In this document: in pieces, positions 41,856 through 49,695 of the stretch
Numbering within the stretch: the stretch's first letter is position 1
Layout: each line of letters opens with the position of its first letter
Assembly: GCF_947501425.1 (NCBI RefSeq)
Contig: NZ_CANMVN010000002.1
Location: 248,001-312,000 of the forward strand
Origin: an uncultured Psychroserpens sp.
GTDB lineage: Bacteria > Bacteroidota > Bacteroidia > Flavobacteriales > Flavobacteriaceae
DNA length: 64,000 nt
Direction: 5' to 3'
The notes under the pieces: generated by a model
Seen by the model: the letters and a program-made list of their open reading frames with translations, nothing else
Told to the model about the DNA's origin: nothing
Database searches by the model: none
Position numbers and translations under genes: made by a program

Positions 41856-43682
41856 ATGAACTATTTCAAACAAATAATTCGCTTTGCAAAACCTTATAAA
41901 GGCTATGCCATACTAAATATTGTTGCCAACATATTTTACGCTTTATTTTCTGGCTTATCATTTATGGTATTGATGCCTTTATTAAAAGTGTTATTTGATA
42001 AAGAGGCTATTAGGGTTACTAAAAAACCAATCTATAATGGGTTTACAGAAGCTGCAACATTCTTTAATGACTATCTAAACTATCATATTAGTCAGCTTGC
42101 AGATAATGATCCAGCTAAAGCTTTAACGTTCGTAATTATACTCATCCTTACGGTATTCTTCTTGAAAAATGTATTCAATTATCTCGCAATGTATTTCATC
42201 ACATTCTTGAGAAATGGTACCCTAAAGGATATTCGTAATGAACTCTACGGAAAAACTATAGAACTCCCTTTGTCTTACTTTTCTGAAAAACGTAAAGGTG
42301 ATATTATGGCAAGATTAGGAACAGATGTTCTTGAAATACAACACTCGTTCTTATCTATTTTAGAGTTGTTCTTTAGAGAGCCACTCACCATTATTTTTAC
42401 CATCATATTTATGCTTACAATTAGTGTAAAACTCACACTGTTTGTATTTATTTTTATTCCAATATCAGGAATCATTATTTCTCTAATAGGAAAAAGTTTA
42501 AAGCGGAAATCTGATAAGGTTCAAAAGGAACAAGGCTACTTTTTATCGTTGCTGGAAGAATCTCTTGGCGGACTCAAAGTCATAAAAGGGTTTAATATGG
42601 AAGGGATTTTCAATAGAAAATTTCAAGCTTCAACAAAACGCTTTTTTCACTTTTCAAACTCACTACTTAACCGAACTAATCTCGCTAAACCAACTAGTGA
42701 ATTTTTAGGCATTGGTGTTATTGGTGTATTACTCTGGTTTGGTGGACGAATGGTATTAGTAGAGCAATCACTTGAAGGCGAACAATTTTTGACCTTTATG
42801 GGCTTAGCTTATAATATTCTTACACCAGCAAAAGCCATAAGTAAAGCTAGTTATAGTGTTAAAAAAGGTAATGCTGCTGCAGAACGTGTATTGGAAATTT
42901 TAAATACCGAATCGCCTTTAAAAGATGATCCAAATGCAATCATAAAAGAAGAGTTTACTTCGGAAATAACACTCAATAATGTCTCTTTTAAATACGAAGA
43001 CGATCTGGTACTCAAAAACTTCTCAATAAAAGTTCCAAAAGGAAAGAGTGTTGCATTGGTCGGACAATCAGGAAGTGGAAAATCTACTATTGCCAATCTA
43101 GTTACCCGTTTTTACGATGTTACTGAAGGTCATATTGCAATTGACGGCACAGATATAAAAACCTTAACCAAACATTCGTTACGAGATTTAATGGGATTAG
43201 TAACTCAAGATTCGGTACTATTTAACGATACTATAAAAAACAATATCCTATTAGGAAAAGAAGATGCTACAGATGAAGAGATTATTGAAGCTTTAAAAAT
43301 TGCCAATGCCTGGGAATTTGTAAAAGATCTGAAAGGCAACTTAGATTTCAATATTGGTGATTCAGGAACTAAAATTTCTGGAGGACAAAAACAACGTTTA
43401 AATATTGCTAGAGCTGTACTAAAGAATCCACCTATAATGATATTAGATGAAGCGACTTCTGCTTTAGATACAGAAAGTGAACGTTTAGTTCAGGTTGCTC
43501 TTGAGAACATGATGAAAAACAGGACATCGATAGTGATTGCTCATAGACTTTCTACAATTCAAAATGCAGATGAGATCATCGTCATGCAAAAAGGTGAAAT
43601 TGCAGAACAAGGAACTCATAACGAACTTATTGCTAAAAACGGTGTTTATAAAAAACTTGTCGATATGCAGAGTTTCGAATAG
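41856..43682 (+). CDS. MsbA-like ABC exporter (half-transporter)
   Basis: A type IV ABC exporter, here most like MsbA, which flips lipid A core or other lipids across the inner membrane. The 608 residues combine six transmembrane helices (about 20-330) with the nucleotide-binding domain: Walker A GQSGSGKST near residue 403, signature ISGGQKQRLN near 507, Walker B IMILDEATSALD near 528 and the H-loop IAHRLS. It works as a homodimer. It follows the phosphosugar mutase by three bases and a strong terminator follows, so substrate assignment rests on family alone. Confidence 0.88.
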   Translation: MNYFKQIIRFAKPYKGYAILNIVANIFYALFSGLSFMVLMPLLKVLFDKEAIRVTKKPIYNGFTEAATFFNDYLNYHISQLADNDPAKALTFVIILILTVFFLKNVFNYLAMYFITFLRNGTLKDIRNELYGKTIELPLSYFSEKRKGDIMARLGTDVLEIQHSFLSILELFFREPLTIIFTIIFMLTISVKLTLFVFIFIPISGIIISLIGKSLKRKSDKVQKEQGYFLSLLEESLGGLKVIKGFNMEGIFNRKFQASTKRFFHFSNSLLNRTNLAKPTSEFLGIGVIGVLLWFGGRMVLVEQSLEGEQFLTFMGLAYNILTPAKAISKASYSVKKGNAAAERVLEILNTESPLKDDPNAIIKEEFTSEITLNNVSFKYEDDLVLKNFSIKVPKGKSVALVGQSGSGKSTIANLVTRFYDVTEGHIAIDGTDIKTLTKHSLRDLMGLVTQDSVLFNDTIKNNILLGKEDATDEEIIEALKIANAWEFVKDLKGNLDFNIGDSGTKISGGQKQRLNIARAVLKNPPIMILDEATSALDTESERLVQVALENMMKNRTSIVIAHRLSTIQNADEIIVMQKGEIAEQGTHNELIAKNGVYKKLVDMQSFE

Positions 43683-43716
43683 TTAAAAATCGAATATAAG
43701 AGGCTTTAAAAAATAG

Positions 43717-43746
43717 AAAAGGATGCGACTTGGGTTGCATCCTTTT
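43717..43746 (+). terminator. Intrinsic terminator
   Basis: Ten-base perfect arms (43717-43726 and 43737-43746) with a ten-base loop follow the exporter gene by 34 bases, ending in CTTTTC. The remaining 231 bases up to 43977 hold no other gene; they are the leader of the ECF gene. Confidence 0.8.
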
Positions 43747-43977
43747 CAGTTCTATCGCCATATTTGGGGACAATGGCAATAATTAAGTAGGTTAGGCTGA
43801 GACAAACATAAATCAAATAAATGTACTGTGCAAGAAAAAAATGCATTTCATCGTTATTTTTTTACACTTAATCGATGTTTTTATAACCAACTAATTGATT
43901 ACCAATTATTAAGATAAAAAAAAATTTTTTGATTAAACTTTCAGTAAATTGACGAGTCAAAAGAGAAAACGTTTTTA

Positions 43978-44520
43978 TTGGACAACGAACAGGATTTTAT
44001 ACAACGTCTAAAGACCTCATCTACTAAAGAAGCTGCTTTTAAAGAACTTTTAAAACTTTATAAGGAACGACTCTATTGGCATATACGTCATATTGTGAAA
44101 TCTCATGATGATGCAGATGATGTTTTACAAAACACCTTTATTAAGGTCTATAAAAACATTCATAACTTTAAAGGCGATAGTAAATTATTTTCATGGATGT
44201 ATCGTATAGCAACCAATGAATCGATTACACACATCAACAAAAATGTGAAGCGCTTGAATTTGACTAATGGTGAAACGCAAGAACATTTGGTTAATAGTTT
44301 AACAGCTGATGTATATTTTGAAGGTGATGAAATTCAGTATAAATTACAACAAGCTATTGCGACGTTACCTGAAAAACAACAAATGGTTTTTAACATGAAA
44401 TATTTTCAGGATATAAAGTATAAAGACATGTCAGATATTCTAGATACCAGTGAAGGCGCTTTAAAAGCTTCATACCATATTGCAGTAAAAAAAATAGAAG
44501 CCTATTTAACACAGGATTAA
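43978..44520 (+). CDS. ECF RNA polymerase sigma factor
   Basis: A 180-residue ECF sigma factor. Region 2 is about 12-85 (KSHDDADDVLQNTFIKVYKNI, the polymerase-binding helix, then FSWMYRIATNESITHI) and region 4 about 120-175 (LPEKQQMVFNMKYFQDIKYKDMSDIL, helix-turn-helix). The start is a TTG at 43978; no ATG gives a complete region 2, since the first one falls within it. It heads a three-gene operon with an anti-sigma-like protein and a Spy/CpxP-like protein. A nearly mirror-image operon converges from the other side. Confidence 0.9.
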   Translation: MDNEQDFIQRLKTSSTKEAAFKELLKLYKERLYWHIRHIVKSHDDADDVLQNTFIKVYKNIHNFKGDSKLFSWMYRIATNESITHINKNVKRLNLTNGETQEHLVNSLTADVYFEGDEIQYKLQQAIATLPEKQQMVFNMKYFQDIKYKDMSDILDTSEGALKASYHIAVKKIEAYLTQD

Positions 44521-44550
44521 ACCAATTAAAGACTTTAGAGTCTTATAGAT

Positions 44551-45060
44551 ATGAAACAGAAAAAATTAGATACTATTAAAACTTCAGGATTTAAAACACC
44601 TAAAGATTACTTTTCAAAAGTTGAAGAGCAAATTCTTAGTGAAGTTAGTATGATAGATAAAGTTGAGCAATCTGGTTTTGAAGTTCCTGAGTCGTATTTT
44701 GATTCCGTAGAAAAGAGCATATTAAATCAGGTTACTCCAGAAAATGACACCAAAGTTGTATCCTTATTCACTTGGAAAAAAGTCATGTATACTTCAGCCA
44801 TTGCTGCATCATTGATTTTGATGTTTAATGTGTTTTATAGTCCTTCGGAAAACATAAGCTTTGAAGATATTGAAATGGCTTCTATTGAGAATTATATCGA
44901 AGCAGAAGACTATACCAGTTACGAACTAGCTGCGCTTTTAACTGAAGATGAGCTTAACAAAGACAATTTTATTGATAACAACATCTCTGAAGATTTACTT
45001 GAAGATTATCTTTTAGATCAAGTTGATATTGAAGACCTAATTATAGAACAAACACAGTGA
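44551..45060 (+). CDS. Anti-sigma-like membrane protein with repeated motif
   Basis: A 169-residue single-pass membrane protein following the sigma factor, so probably its anti-sigma factor; no family is recognised. Residues 12-29 and 41-58 are a tandem duplication of an SGF-x-x-P-x-x-YF-x-x-VE motif on the cytoplasmic side, likely amphipathic helices touching the sigma factor. The transmembrane helix is about 78-96. The periplasmic part is strongly acidic (many D/E from 105 on). The arrangement differs from zinc-binding anti-sigma factors. Translation starts 30 bases after the sigma stop. Confidence 0.55.
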   Translation: MKQKKLDTIKTSGFKTPKDYFSKVEEQILSEVSMIDKVEQSGFEVPESYFDSVEKSILNQVTPENDTKVVSLFTWKKVMYTSAIAASLILMFNVFYSPSENISFEDIEMASIENYIEAEDYTSYELAALLTEDELNKDNFIDNNISEDLLEDYLLDQVDIEDLIIEQTQ

Positions 45061-45145
45061 AACATCATTTAGTTATAGTATATAAAATGCTTAATAACAA
45101 TCAGATGTTACATGTGACAACTAAAAAAAAAATAAACGTGTACAC

Positions 45146-45595
45146 ATGAAAAAGATATTTATAACACTACTTTTTATTGCGCTAACGCTTAATGTTTTCG
45201 GACAACGAAAAGAGAGACAGGAGCGTATCAAAGCGTTAAAAGTTGCTTTTATTACTGAAAAATTAGAACTGACTACTGATGAAGCTGAAAAATTTTGGCC
45301 AATTTACAATGCACACGAAAAGGAAATGGAAATGTTACGCCTTAATGCCAGAGAACAAAGACGTAATTTAAAGATTGAAGATCTCAATGAAGCAGAAGCA
45401 AAAAAAGCACTCAATGATTTTTTAGCTTTCGAGAAAGAACAACACACCCTTAAAAATGATTTGATTGAGAGTCTCTTAACAGCAATTCCTGCAAAAAAAA
45501 TCATCTTACTTAAACTTGTTGAAGAGCAATTCAAAAAGCAAATGCTTAAAGAATTACAAAAACGGCGAGAGCAATTCAGAAAGAACAGACCTTAA
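45146..45595 (+). CDS. Spy/CpxP-like periplasmic protein (sensor of ECF-type sigma)
   Basis: A 149-residue periplasmic helical protein. The signal peptide is about 1-19 (to FGQ). A highly charged, helical domain follows, with an LTxxQ-like LTTDEAEKFWPIYN (about 41-54), characteristic of the Spy/CpxP family of periplasmic chaperones and stress sensors. The C-terminus is basic. From annotation practice, related Bacteroidota proteins are called sensors of ECF-type sigma factors; that fits its place third after the sigma and anti-sigma genes. A shared terminator follows. Confidence 0.7.
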   Translation: MKKIFITLLFIALTLNVFGQRKERQERIKALKVAFITEKLELTTDEAEKFWPIYNAHEKEMEMLRLNAREQRRNLKIEDLNEAEAKKALNDFLAFEKEQHTLKNDLIESLLTAIPAKKIILLKLVEEQFKKQMLKELQKRREQFRKNRP

Positions 45596-45596
45596 C

Positions 45597-45626
45597 AAAA
45601 AAGAAGCCAATTGGCTTCTTTTTTTA
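45597..45626. terminator. Bidirectional terminator
   Basis: A nearly perfect palindrome centered at 45610/45611 (AAAGAAGCCAATTGGCTTCTTT core) with flanking A and T runs. It overlaps the last three bases of the minus-strand gene ending at 45624 and serves both convergent operons. Confidence 0.9.
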
Positions 45627-46721
45627 TTTCTTGAATGTTAATTTAGACACACGTCCACTACCAGCAGCATAAGCCACACTATCGTTTAAAAATCTTATGG
45701 TATAAAATCCTTCGTCACTTAAATGAGACCAGGTATTCCCCGAATCGGCTGAGTAATCAATACCTTTAAAGCCAATAGCTACTAATTCTTCGGCGTTACT
45801 ACCAGGAACATATTGTACACAACTTCGGTATCCTGGCGATTGATTTTGTGCCACAAGCTGCCATGTTTTTCCACCATCTTGAGTTCGTATTTTATTAGCT
45901 GAACTATCTGCTGCTTTTGTATAATCTCCTCCAATACCAAAACCATTCATATCATCATAAAAATCGATAGAATAGATACCTTCAGTGTCTTTTGCTTTCA
46001 TGATAGGTGTATCGATAGTGTCCCATGAGACGCCTTTATCTTCAGAATAATAGATACGTCCAGCTGTTGTTGCAACCCAGGTTTTATCTCCAATGATTGC
46101 AATATTAGTATCACTTGCAGCAAAGGCACCTTCGCCTTCAATGCCTTCTGGTAATTGATCACAGGTTAACTTAGTCCAGGTATCTCCACCATCTCTGGTA
46201 ATAATCACAGATAAACAACCATCTACGCTATCTCCAATAGCTATCCCTTCTTTTGCATTCCAAAACTCCATTGAGTCATAGAAAGCTTTTGGGTGATCTT
46301 CTTTGTAGATCACCTTATTCTTTTCGATATCGACATCTAATTTATATAGGAGTGCTGGAGAACCAATACTTATTCCAAAGCCAGCATCATTACTAACAGC
46401 TAAGGCTCTGAAATTTGGAACAATAGAATCGTATTTGAGATATATTGGAAAATCTTCTTTAAGAGATTCAGGCATGTCAAAATCATCTTTATAATAAACT
46501 CCTAAACCGCCATTAGACGTTAAATAGACTAGTCCGACAGCATCCACGATCTCAATCGCTCTTACATTTAAAGTTGAGTCTTGCACTAACGTTTCAATGT
46601 CAACTTTTGAAAATCGGTTTTTAATCGGTTTGTACTTATTAATATTGTGATTAAAGAGTCCGCAACTCCCTAAACCAATAATAACAATAGGACCTAACAA
46701 TACAACTAGTAATCGCTTCAT
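45624..46721 (-). CDS. BNR-repeat (sialidase-like propeller) lipoprotein
   Basis: A 365-residue lipoprotein (Cys about residue 20 in GLGSC; ATG at 46721 preferred over 46757 because the signal peptide starts there). It carries at least four Asp-box-type repeats: ITRDGGDTWTKL, YSEDKGVSWDTI, RTQDGGKTWQLV and YSADSGNTWSHL. Such boxes mark beta-propellers of the sialidase/Ycf48 group. No catalytic sialidase motif (RIP/FRIP) is evident, so a binding or assembly role is likelier than glycosidase activity. It is the last gene of the minus-strand ECF operon region and ends at the shared terminator. Confidence 0.75.
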   Translation of the reverse strand: MKRLLVVLLGPIVIIGLGSCGLFNHNINKYKPIKNRFSKVDIETLVQDSTLNVRAIEIVDAVGLVYLTSNGGLGVYYKDDFDMPESLKEDFPIYLKYDSIVPNFRALAVSNDAGFGISIGSPALLYKLDVDIEKNKVIYKEDHPKAFYDSMEFWNAKEGIAIGDSVDGCLSVIITRDGGDTWTKLTCDQLPEGIEGEGAFAASDTNIAIIGDKTWVATTAGRIYYSEDKGVSWDTIDTPIMKAKDTEGIYSIDFYDDMNGFGIGGDYTKAADSSANKIRTQDGGKTWQLVAQNQSPGYRSCVQYVPGSNAEELVAIGFKGIDYSADSGNTWSHLSDEGFYTIRFLNDSVAYAAGSGRVSKLTFKK

Positions 46722-46811
46722 GAGTTTCAAATTTCTATAAAAATAGAAAAGCTCCATGACATAATCATGAAGCCTTTCAAATTAACATTAAAAAAATAAT
46801 CCAAATAATTA

Positions 46812-46928
46812 TTATTGTCTACCACCAGGACGCCTTCCTCGTGGTTGTCTAGCATTGGGTTGTGGGGCGTTCTCTAATTCTTTTCTGGATAAAAACCCAT
46901 CGTCATTAGTATCAATACTATCTAACAT
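46812..46928 (-). CDS. EF-hand mini-ORF, possibly a remnant
   Basis: The 38-codon frame MLDSIDTNDDGFLSRKELEN continues with a proline-, arginine- and glycine-rich tail (APQPNARQPRGRRPGGRQ). D-T-N-D-D-G-F-L-S-R-K-E is a complete calcium-binding EF-hand loop (positions 1, 3, 5, 7, 9 and 12). An in-frame stop lies 12 bases upstream of the ATG, and there is no signal peptide or second EF-hand, whereas EF-hands nearly always come in pairs. It sits 13 bases after the CpxP-like gene. I infer the 3' end of a longer EF-hand protein that lost its N-terminus, though a real short protein is not excluded. Confidence 0.5.
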   Translation of the reverse strand: MLDSIDTNDDGFLSRKELENAPQPNARQPRGRRPGGRQ

Positions 46929-46941
46929 TTGAAAATATTAT

Positions 46942-47382
46942 TTATTTCCGTCGTCTCTTTTTTCGGAGTGCTTTTTTAACAATCTCATTGAACCGTTTTT
47001 TCTGCTGATCTGTACAAATCTCTTGTATGGCTTTAAAATGGTAAAAGGTCTTTTCATCTCTTTGTATTTCATAATCACCAATGATTTGTAATAATGAATC
47101 TACTGTATTCTTTGATACATGCTCTTCAGAAATTTTATTCAGCAATTTACCTTTAAACTTCTTAAGTGAATCAGAAATCACATTCATTTCCATTTCGTGT
47201 TGATCAGTGAGAACAGTAAACTTTTGCATTTGTGCGTCATCAAACTTTAATTCTTTAGCAATAAAATCGCTTTGACTTACTCTTTTCTTTCCTTTATAAC
47301 GACCTAAATGATTGACTAGAAAAAAGACATTAGCAACTGCCAGAAATATGATTAATATGTATAAAATTTTATTAGTCTTCAT
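46942..47382 (-). CDS. Spy/CpxP-like periplasmic protein, membrane-anchored
   Basis: A 146-residue protein with an N-terminal membrane anchor (about 6-26) and a helical periplasmic domain: QSDFIAKELKFDDAQMQKFTVL carries an LTxxQ-type motif of the Spy/CpxP and heavy-metal-sensor family, followed by a four-helix body and a lysine- and arginine-rich end (VKKALRKKRRRK). It overlaps the anti-sigma-like gene by 11 bases. The arrangement sigma, anti-sigma, CpxP-like is the mirror image of 43978-45595. I infer a periplasmic stress sensor for the neighbouring sigma factor. Confidence 0.7.
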   Translation of the reverse strand: MKTNKILYILIIFLAVANVFFLVNHLGRYKGKKRVSQSDFIAKELKFDDAQMQKFTVLTDQHEMEMNVISDSLKKFKGKLLNKISEEHVSKNTVDSLLQIIGDYEIQRDEKTFYHFKAIQEICTDQQKKRFNEIVKKALRKKRRRK

Positions 47383-47704
47383 AAGTATCAGTTAATAAGC
47401 TATTATCTTCAGATGTATTCAAATCATGCAAATCAGCAAATTCTGAAATATTGTCGTCATAGGATAAATTATTAATTTGAGTTAGAGCTACGATATTTAA
47501 AACAATAAAACAAAGTAAAGTTGCCAGCTGCAGTTTTGGCGTAAACCACGACCAACCTGATTGTCTCATTTCTTTTTCAGAAAATAATACATTCAACGTT
47601 TTATCTTTAAAAAATGGAGATACCTTAACATCATTAATAGTATCTGCACTATTCAAAACGCTATGTACTTGATCCTGTATGTGTTTATTTGATTTCATGG
47701 TCAT
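47372..47704 (-). CDS. Anti-sigma-like membrane protein
   Basis: A short 110-residue single-pass membrane protein between sigma and CpxP-like genes, so probably the anti-sigma factor. The cytoplasmic part is about 1-55 (KDKTLNVLFSEKEMRQSGW), the helix about 57-76, and the periplasmic tail about 77-110 is acidic. No zinc motif is visible. It differs in sequence from the anti-sigma-like protein at 44551 and lacks that protein's duplicated motif. It begins 33 bases after the sigma stop. Confidence 0.55.
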   Translation of the reverse strand: MTMKSNKHIQDQVHSVLNSADTINDVKVSPFFKDKTLNVLFSEKEMRQSGWSWFTPKLQLATLLCFIVLNIVALTQINNLSYDDNISEFADLHDLNTSEDNSLLTDTYED

Positions 47705-47737
47705 TCTTTTAGATGCTGTTTATAATAAAAACTTGTG

Positions 47738-48316
47738 TTAGCTATCATTTTTATAAAAATCTTCAAGTAATTTCTGTAAATTTTTCTTGGCTCTAAACAT
47801 AAGCGACTCCACTGAAGATAGGCTTTTCTCTGTAATATCACAAACCTCTTGATAACTCTTTCCGTCTATTTTGTTCAGTGTAAAGACCAATCGTTGAGCT
47901 TCAGGTAAATTGTTTATTGCTAAAAATAATAGCTCCTGTTTCTCTTTATTCTCCAAAATAATCCCTGGATGATTCATTTCAGTAAAATAATTAGTTCTGT
48001 CCAGTTCAAAGTTTTGGCCTGTTATTGACTGCATAAAGGCAAAACGTTTCTTGGCATTTCGCTTTCGTATAAATTCTAAACATTTATTTGTTGTAATTCT
48101 ATAGATCCAGGTTGATAATTTTGATTGTTTCTTGAATTTAGAGATTGATCTAAAGACCTCTACAAAAACCTCTTGAGCAATATCTTCGGCATCCTCTTTA
48201 TTAGGAACAAAAGACAAACATGTTGCAAATACTTTTTGCTGATAGTCGTCCAAGAGCTTACTGTAAGAGGCTCTACTTCCACTTTTTAATGCTTCTATAA
48301 ATTCGGTTTCTGTCAA
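47738..48316 (-). CDS. ECF RNA polymerase sigma factor
   Basis: A 192-residue ECF sigma factor with region 2 at about 15-95 (NKEDAEDIAQEVFVEVFRSIS, then STWIYRITTNKCLEFI) and region 4 at about 130-185 (LPEAQRLVFTLNKIDGKSYQEVCDI, then the recognition helix). It heads the minus-strand operon containing an anti-sigma-like membrane protein, a CpxP-like protein and an EF-hand mini-ORF. Upstream, on the minus strand, TATCTTTT is one base from TAnnTTTG. The start codon is an ATG with region 2 complete. Confidence 0.92.
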   Translation of the reverse strand: MTETEFIEALKSGSRASYSKLLDDYQQKVFATCLSFVPNKEDAEDIAQEVFVEVFRSISKFKKQSKLSTWIYRITTNKCLEFIRKRNAKKRFAFMQSITGQNFELDRTNYFTEMNHPGIILENKEKQELLFLAINNLPEAQRLVFTLNKIDGKSYQEVCDITEKSLSSVESLMFRAKKNLQKLLEDFYKNDS

Positions 48317-48442
48317 AAAAAAGAAAACTAGTATTAATTCAATTAGGTTTAGATGCGTTAAGCAATAAAAACTTGTGTAAAAAAATTATTTCTCAAAAGA
48401 TAACACTTTATCTCAAACACTTCAATATCTCAACTTTTAATG

Positions 48443-48450
48443 TACCTTTG
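48443..48450 (+). promoter_or_regulatory. -7 promoter box of the methyltransferase gene
   Basis: TACCTTTG is a full TAnnTTTG match 19 bases upstream of the ATG at 48469. Confidence 0.55.
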
Positions 48451-48468
48451 CATGCTTAATTTTTTATA

Positions 48469-49683
48469 ATGCGTTTACACAGAAACTTATGCTTTGCAGT
48501 TATTGATGGATTAACACTTATCTTCAATGAAGGCAAATATGCAGACAAAGTTATTCAACAACTACTAAAACGTGATAAACGTTGGGGAAGTCGTGATCGT
48601 GCCTTTGTTGCCGAAACCACCTATGACATTGTGAGATGGAAACGTCTTTATGCAGAAATTGCAGAAGTCAAAGCACCTTATGATCGTGATAACCTGTGGC
48701 GAATTTTTGCCGTTTGGGCAACGTTAAGAGGTATCAAATTACCCGATTGGAAATATTTTGAAAATACACCACAACGTAAGATCAAAGGTAAGTTTGATGA
48801 GTTGTCTCAAACCAGAAAATTTAAGGAAGCTATTCCAGATTGGATGGACGAATTGGGTGTTAAGGAATTAGGAGAAGCTGTATGGACAAAAGAAATTCAT
48901 GCCTTAAATGAGCAGGCAGATGTAATCCTTAGAGTTAATACACTTAAAACGACAAAGGAAAAATTACAATCACTTTTATTTGATGATCATATAGAAACAG
49001 AATCAATTAAAGGGTATCCTAATGCTCTAAAACTGAAAGAACGTGCTAATGTATTTCAAACCGAAGCCTTTAAAAATGGTTTTTTTGAAGTTCAGGATGC
49101 CTCCTCTCAGTTGGTTGCAGAATTTTTGGATGTAGAACCAGGTATGAGAGTTGTGGATACTTGTGCAGGTGCAGGCGGAAAAGCCCTACACATTGCTTCT
49201 TTAATGGAAAACAAAGGTCAGGTTATTGCGCTAGATATTTATGCCAATAAGTTGCATGAGCTCAAACGTAGAGCAAAACGTAATGGTGCTTTCAATATTG
49301 AAACACGACCAATTGAGTCTACTAAAGTAGTGAAGAAACTATATGATAAAGCAGATCGTGTATTAATTGATGCTCCGTGTTCTGGACTAGGCGTTTTGAG
49401 ACGAAATCCTGACGCCAAATGGAAATTACAACCTGAATTCATTGAAAGCATCAAACAAACTCAACAAGATATTTTACAACAGTATTCCAGAATTGTTAAA
49501 CCTGGAGGCAAGTTGGTATATGCTACCTGTTCTATTTTACCTTCAGAAAATAGAACACAAGTTGACACGTTCTTAACATCAGAATTAGGAAAAGACTTTA
49601 CCTTTGTAAAAGATAAAAGTATATTATCGCATCAATCTGGCTATGACGGATTTTACATGGCATTACTAGAAAAGAAAAAATAA
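48469..49683 (+). CDS. RsmB/NOP-family rRNA (cytosine-C5) methyltransferase
   Basis: SAM-dependent enzyme putting a methyl on C5 of a cytosine in RNA, most likely 16S rRNA. The 404 residues show the NOL1/NOP2/Sun signatures: CAGAGGKALHIA (SAM loop, about 224-235), DAPCSGLGVLRRNPD with the first catalytic cysteine near residue 305, and ATCSILPSENR with the second near 350. An N-terminal RsmB-like helical domain covers about 1-140. Length and order match RsmB, but assigning the exact target base from sequence would be a guess, so no gene symbol is given. A secreted nuclease gene follows 12 bases later. Confidence 0.9.
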   Translation: MRLHRNLCFAVIDGLTLIFNEGKYADKVIQQLLKRDKRWGSRDRAFVAETTYDIVRWKRLYAEIAEVKAPYDRDNLWRIFAVWATLRGIKLPDWKYFENTPQRKIKGKFDELSQTRKFKEAIPDWMDELGVKELGEAVWTKEIHALNEQADVILRVNTLKTTKEKLQSLLFDDHIETESIKGYPNALKLKERANVFQTEAFKNGFFEVQDASSQLVAEFLDVEPGMRVVDTCAGAGGKALHIASLMENKGQVIALDIYANKLHELKRRAKRNGAFNIETRPIESTKVVKKLYDKADRVLIDAPCSGLGVLRRNPDAKWKLQPEFIESIKQTQQDILQQYSRIVKPGGKLVYATCSILPSENRTQVDTFLTSELGKDFTFVKDKSILSHQSGYDGFYMALLEKKK

Positions 49684-49695
49684 TACCCAAAATAC

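Noticed and set aside
46758-46811. Short repeats near the EF-hand mini-ORF as a CRISPR-like or REP element
   Set aside because: Only A/T-rich low-complexity sequence is present; there is no repeated unit with spacers.
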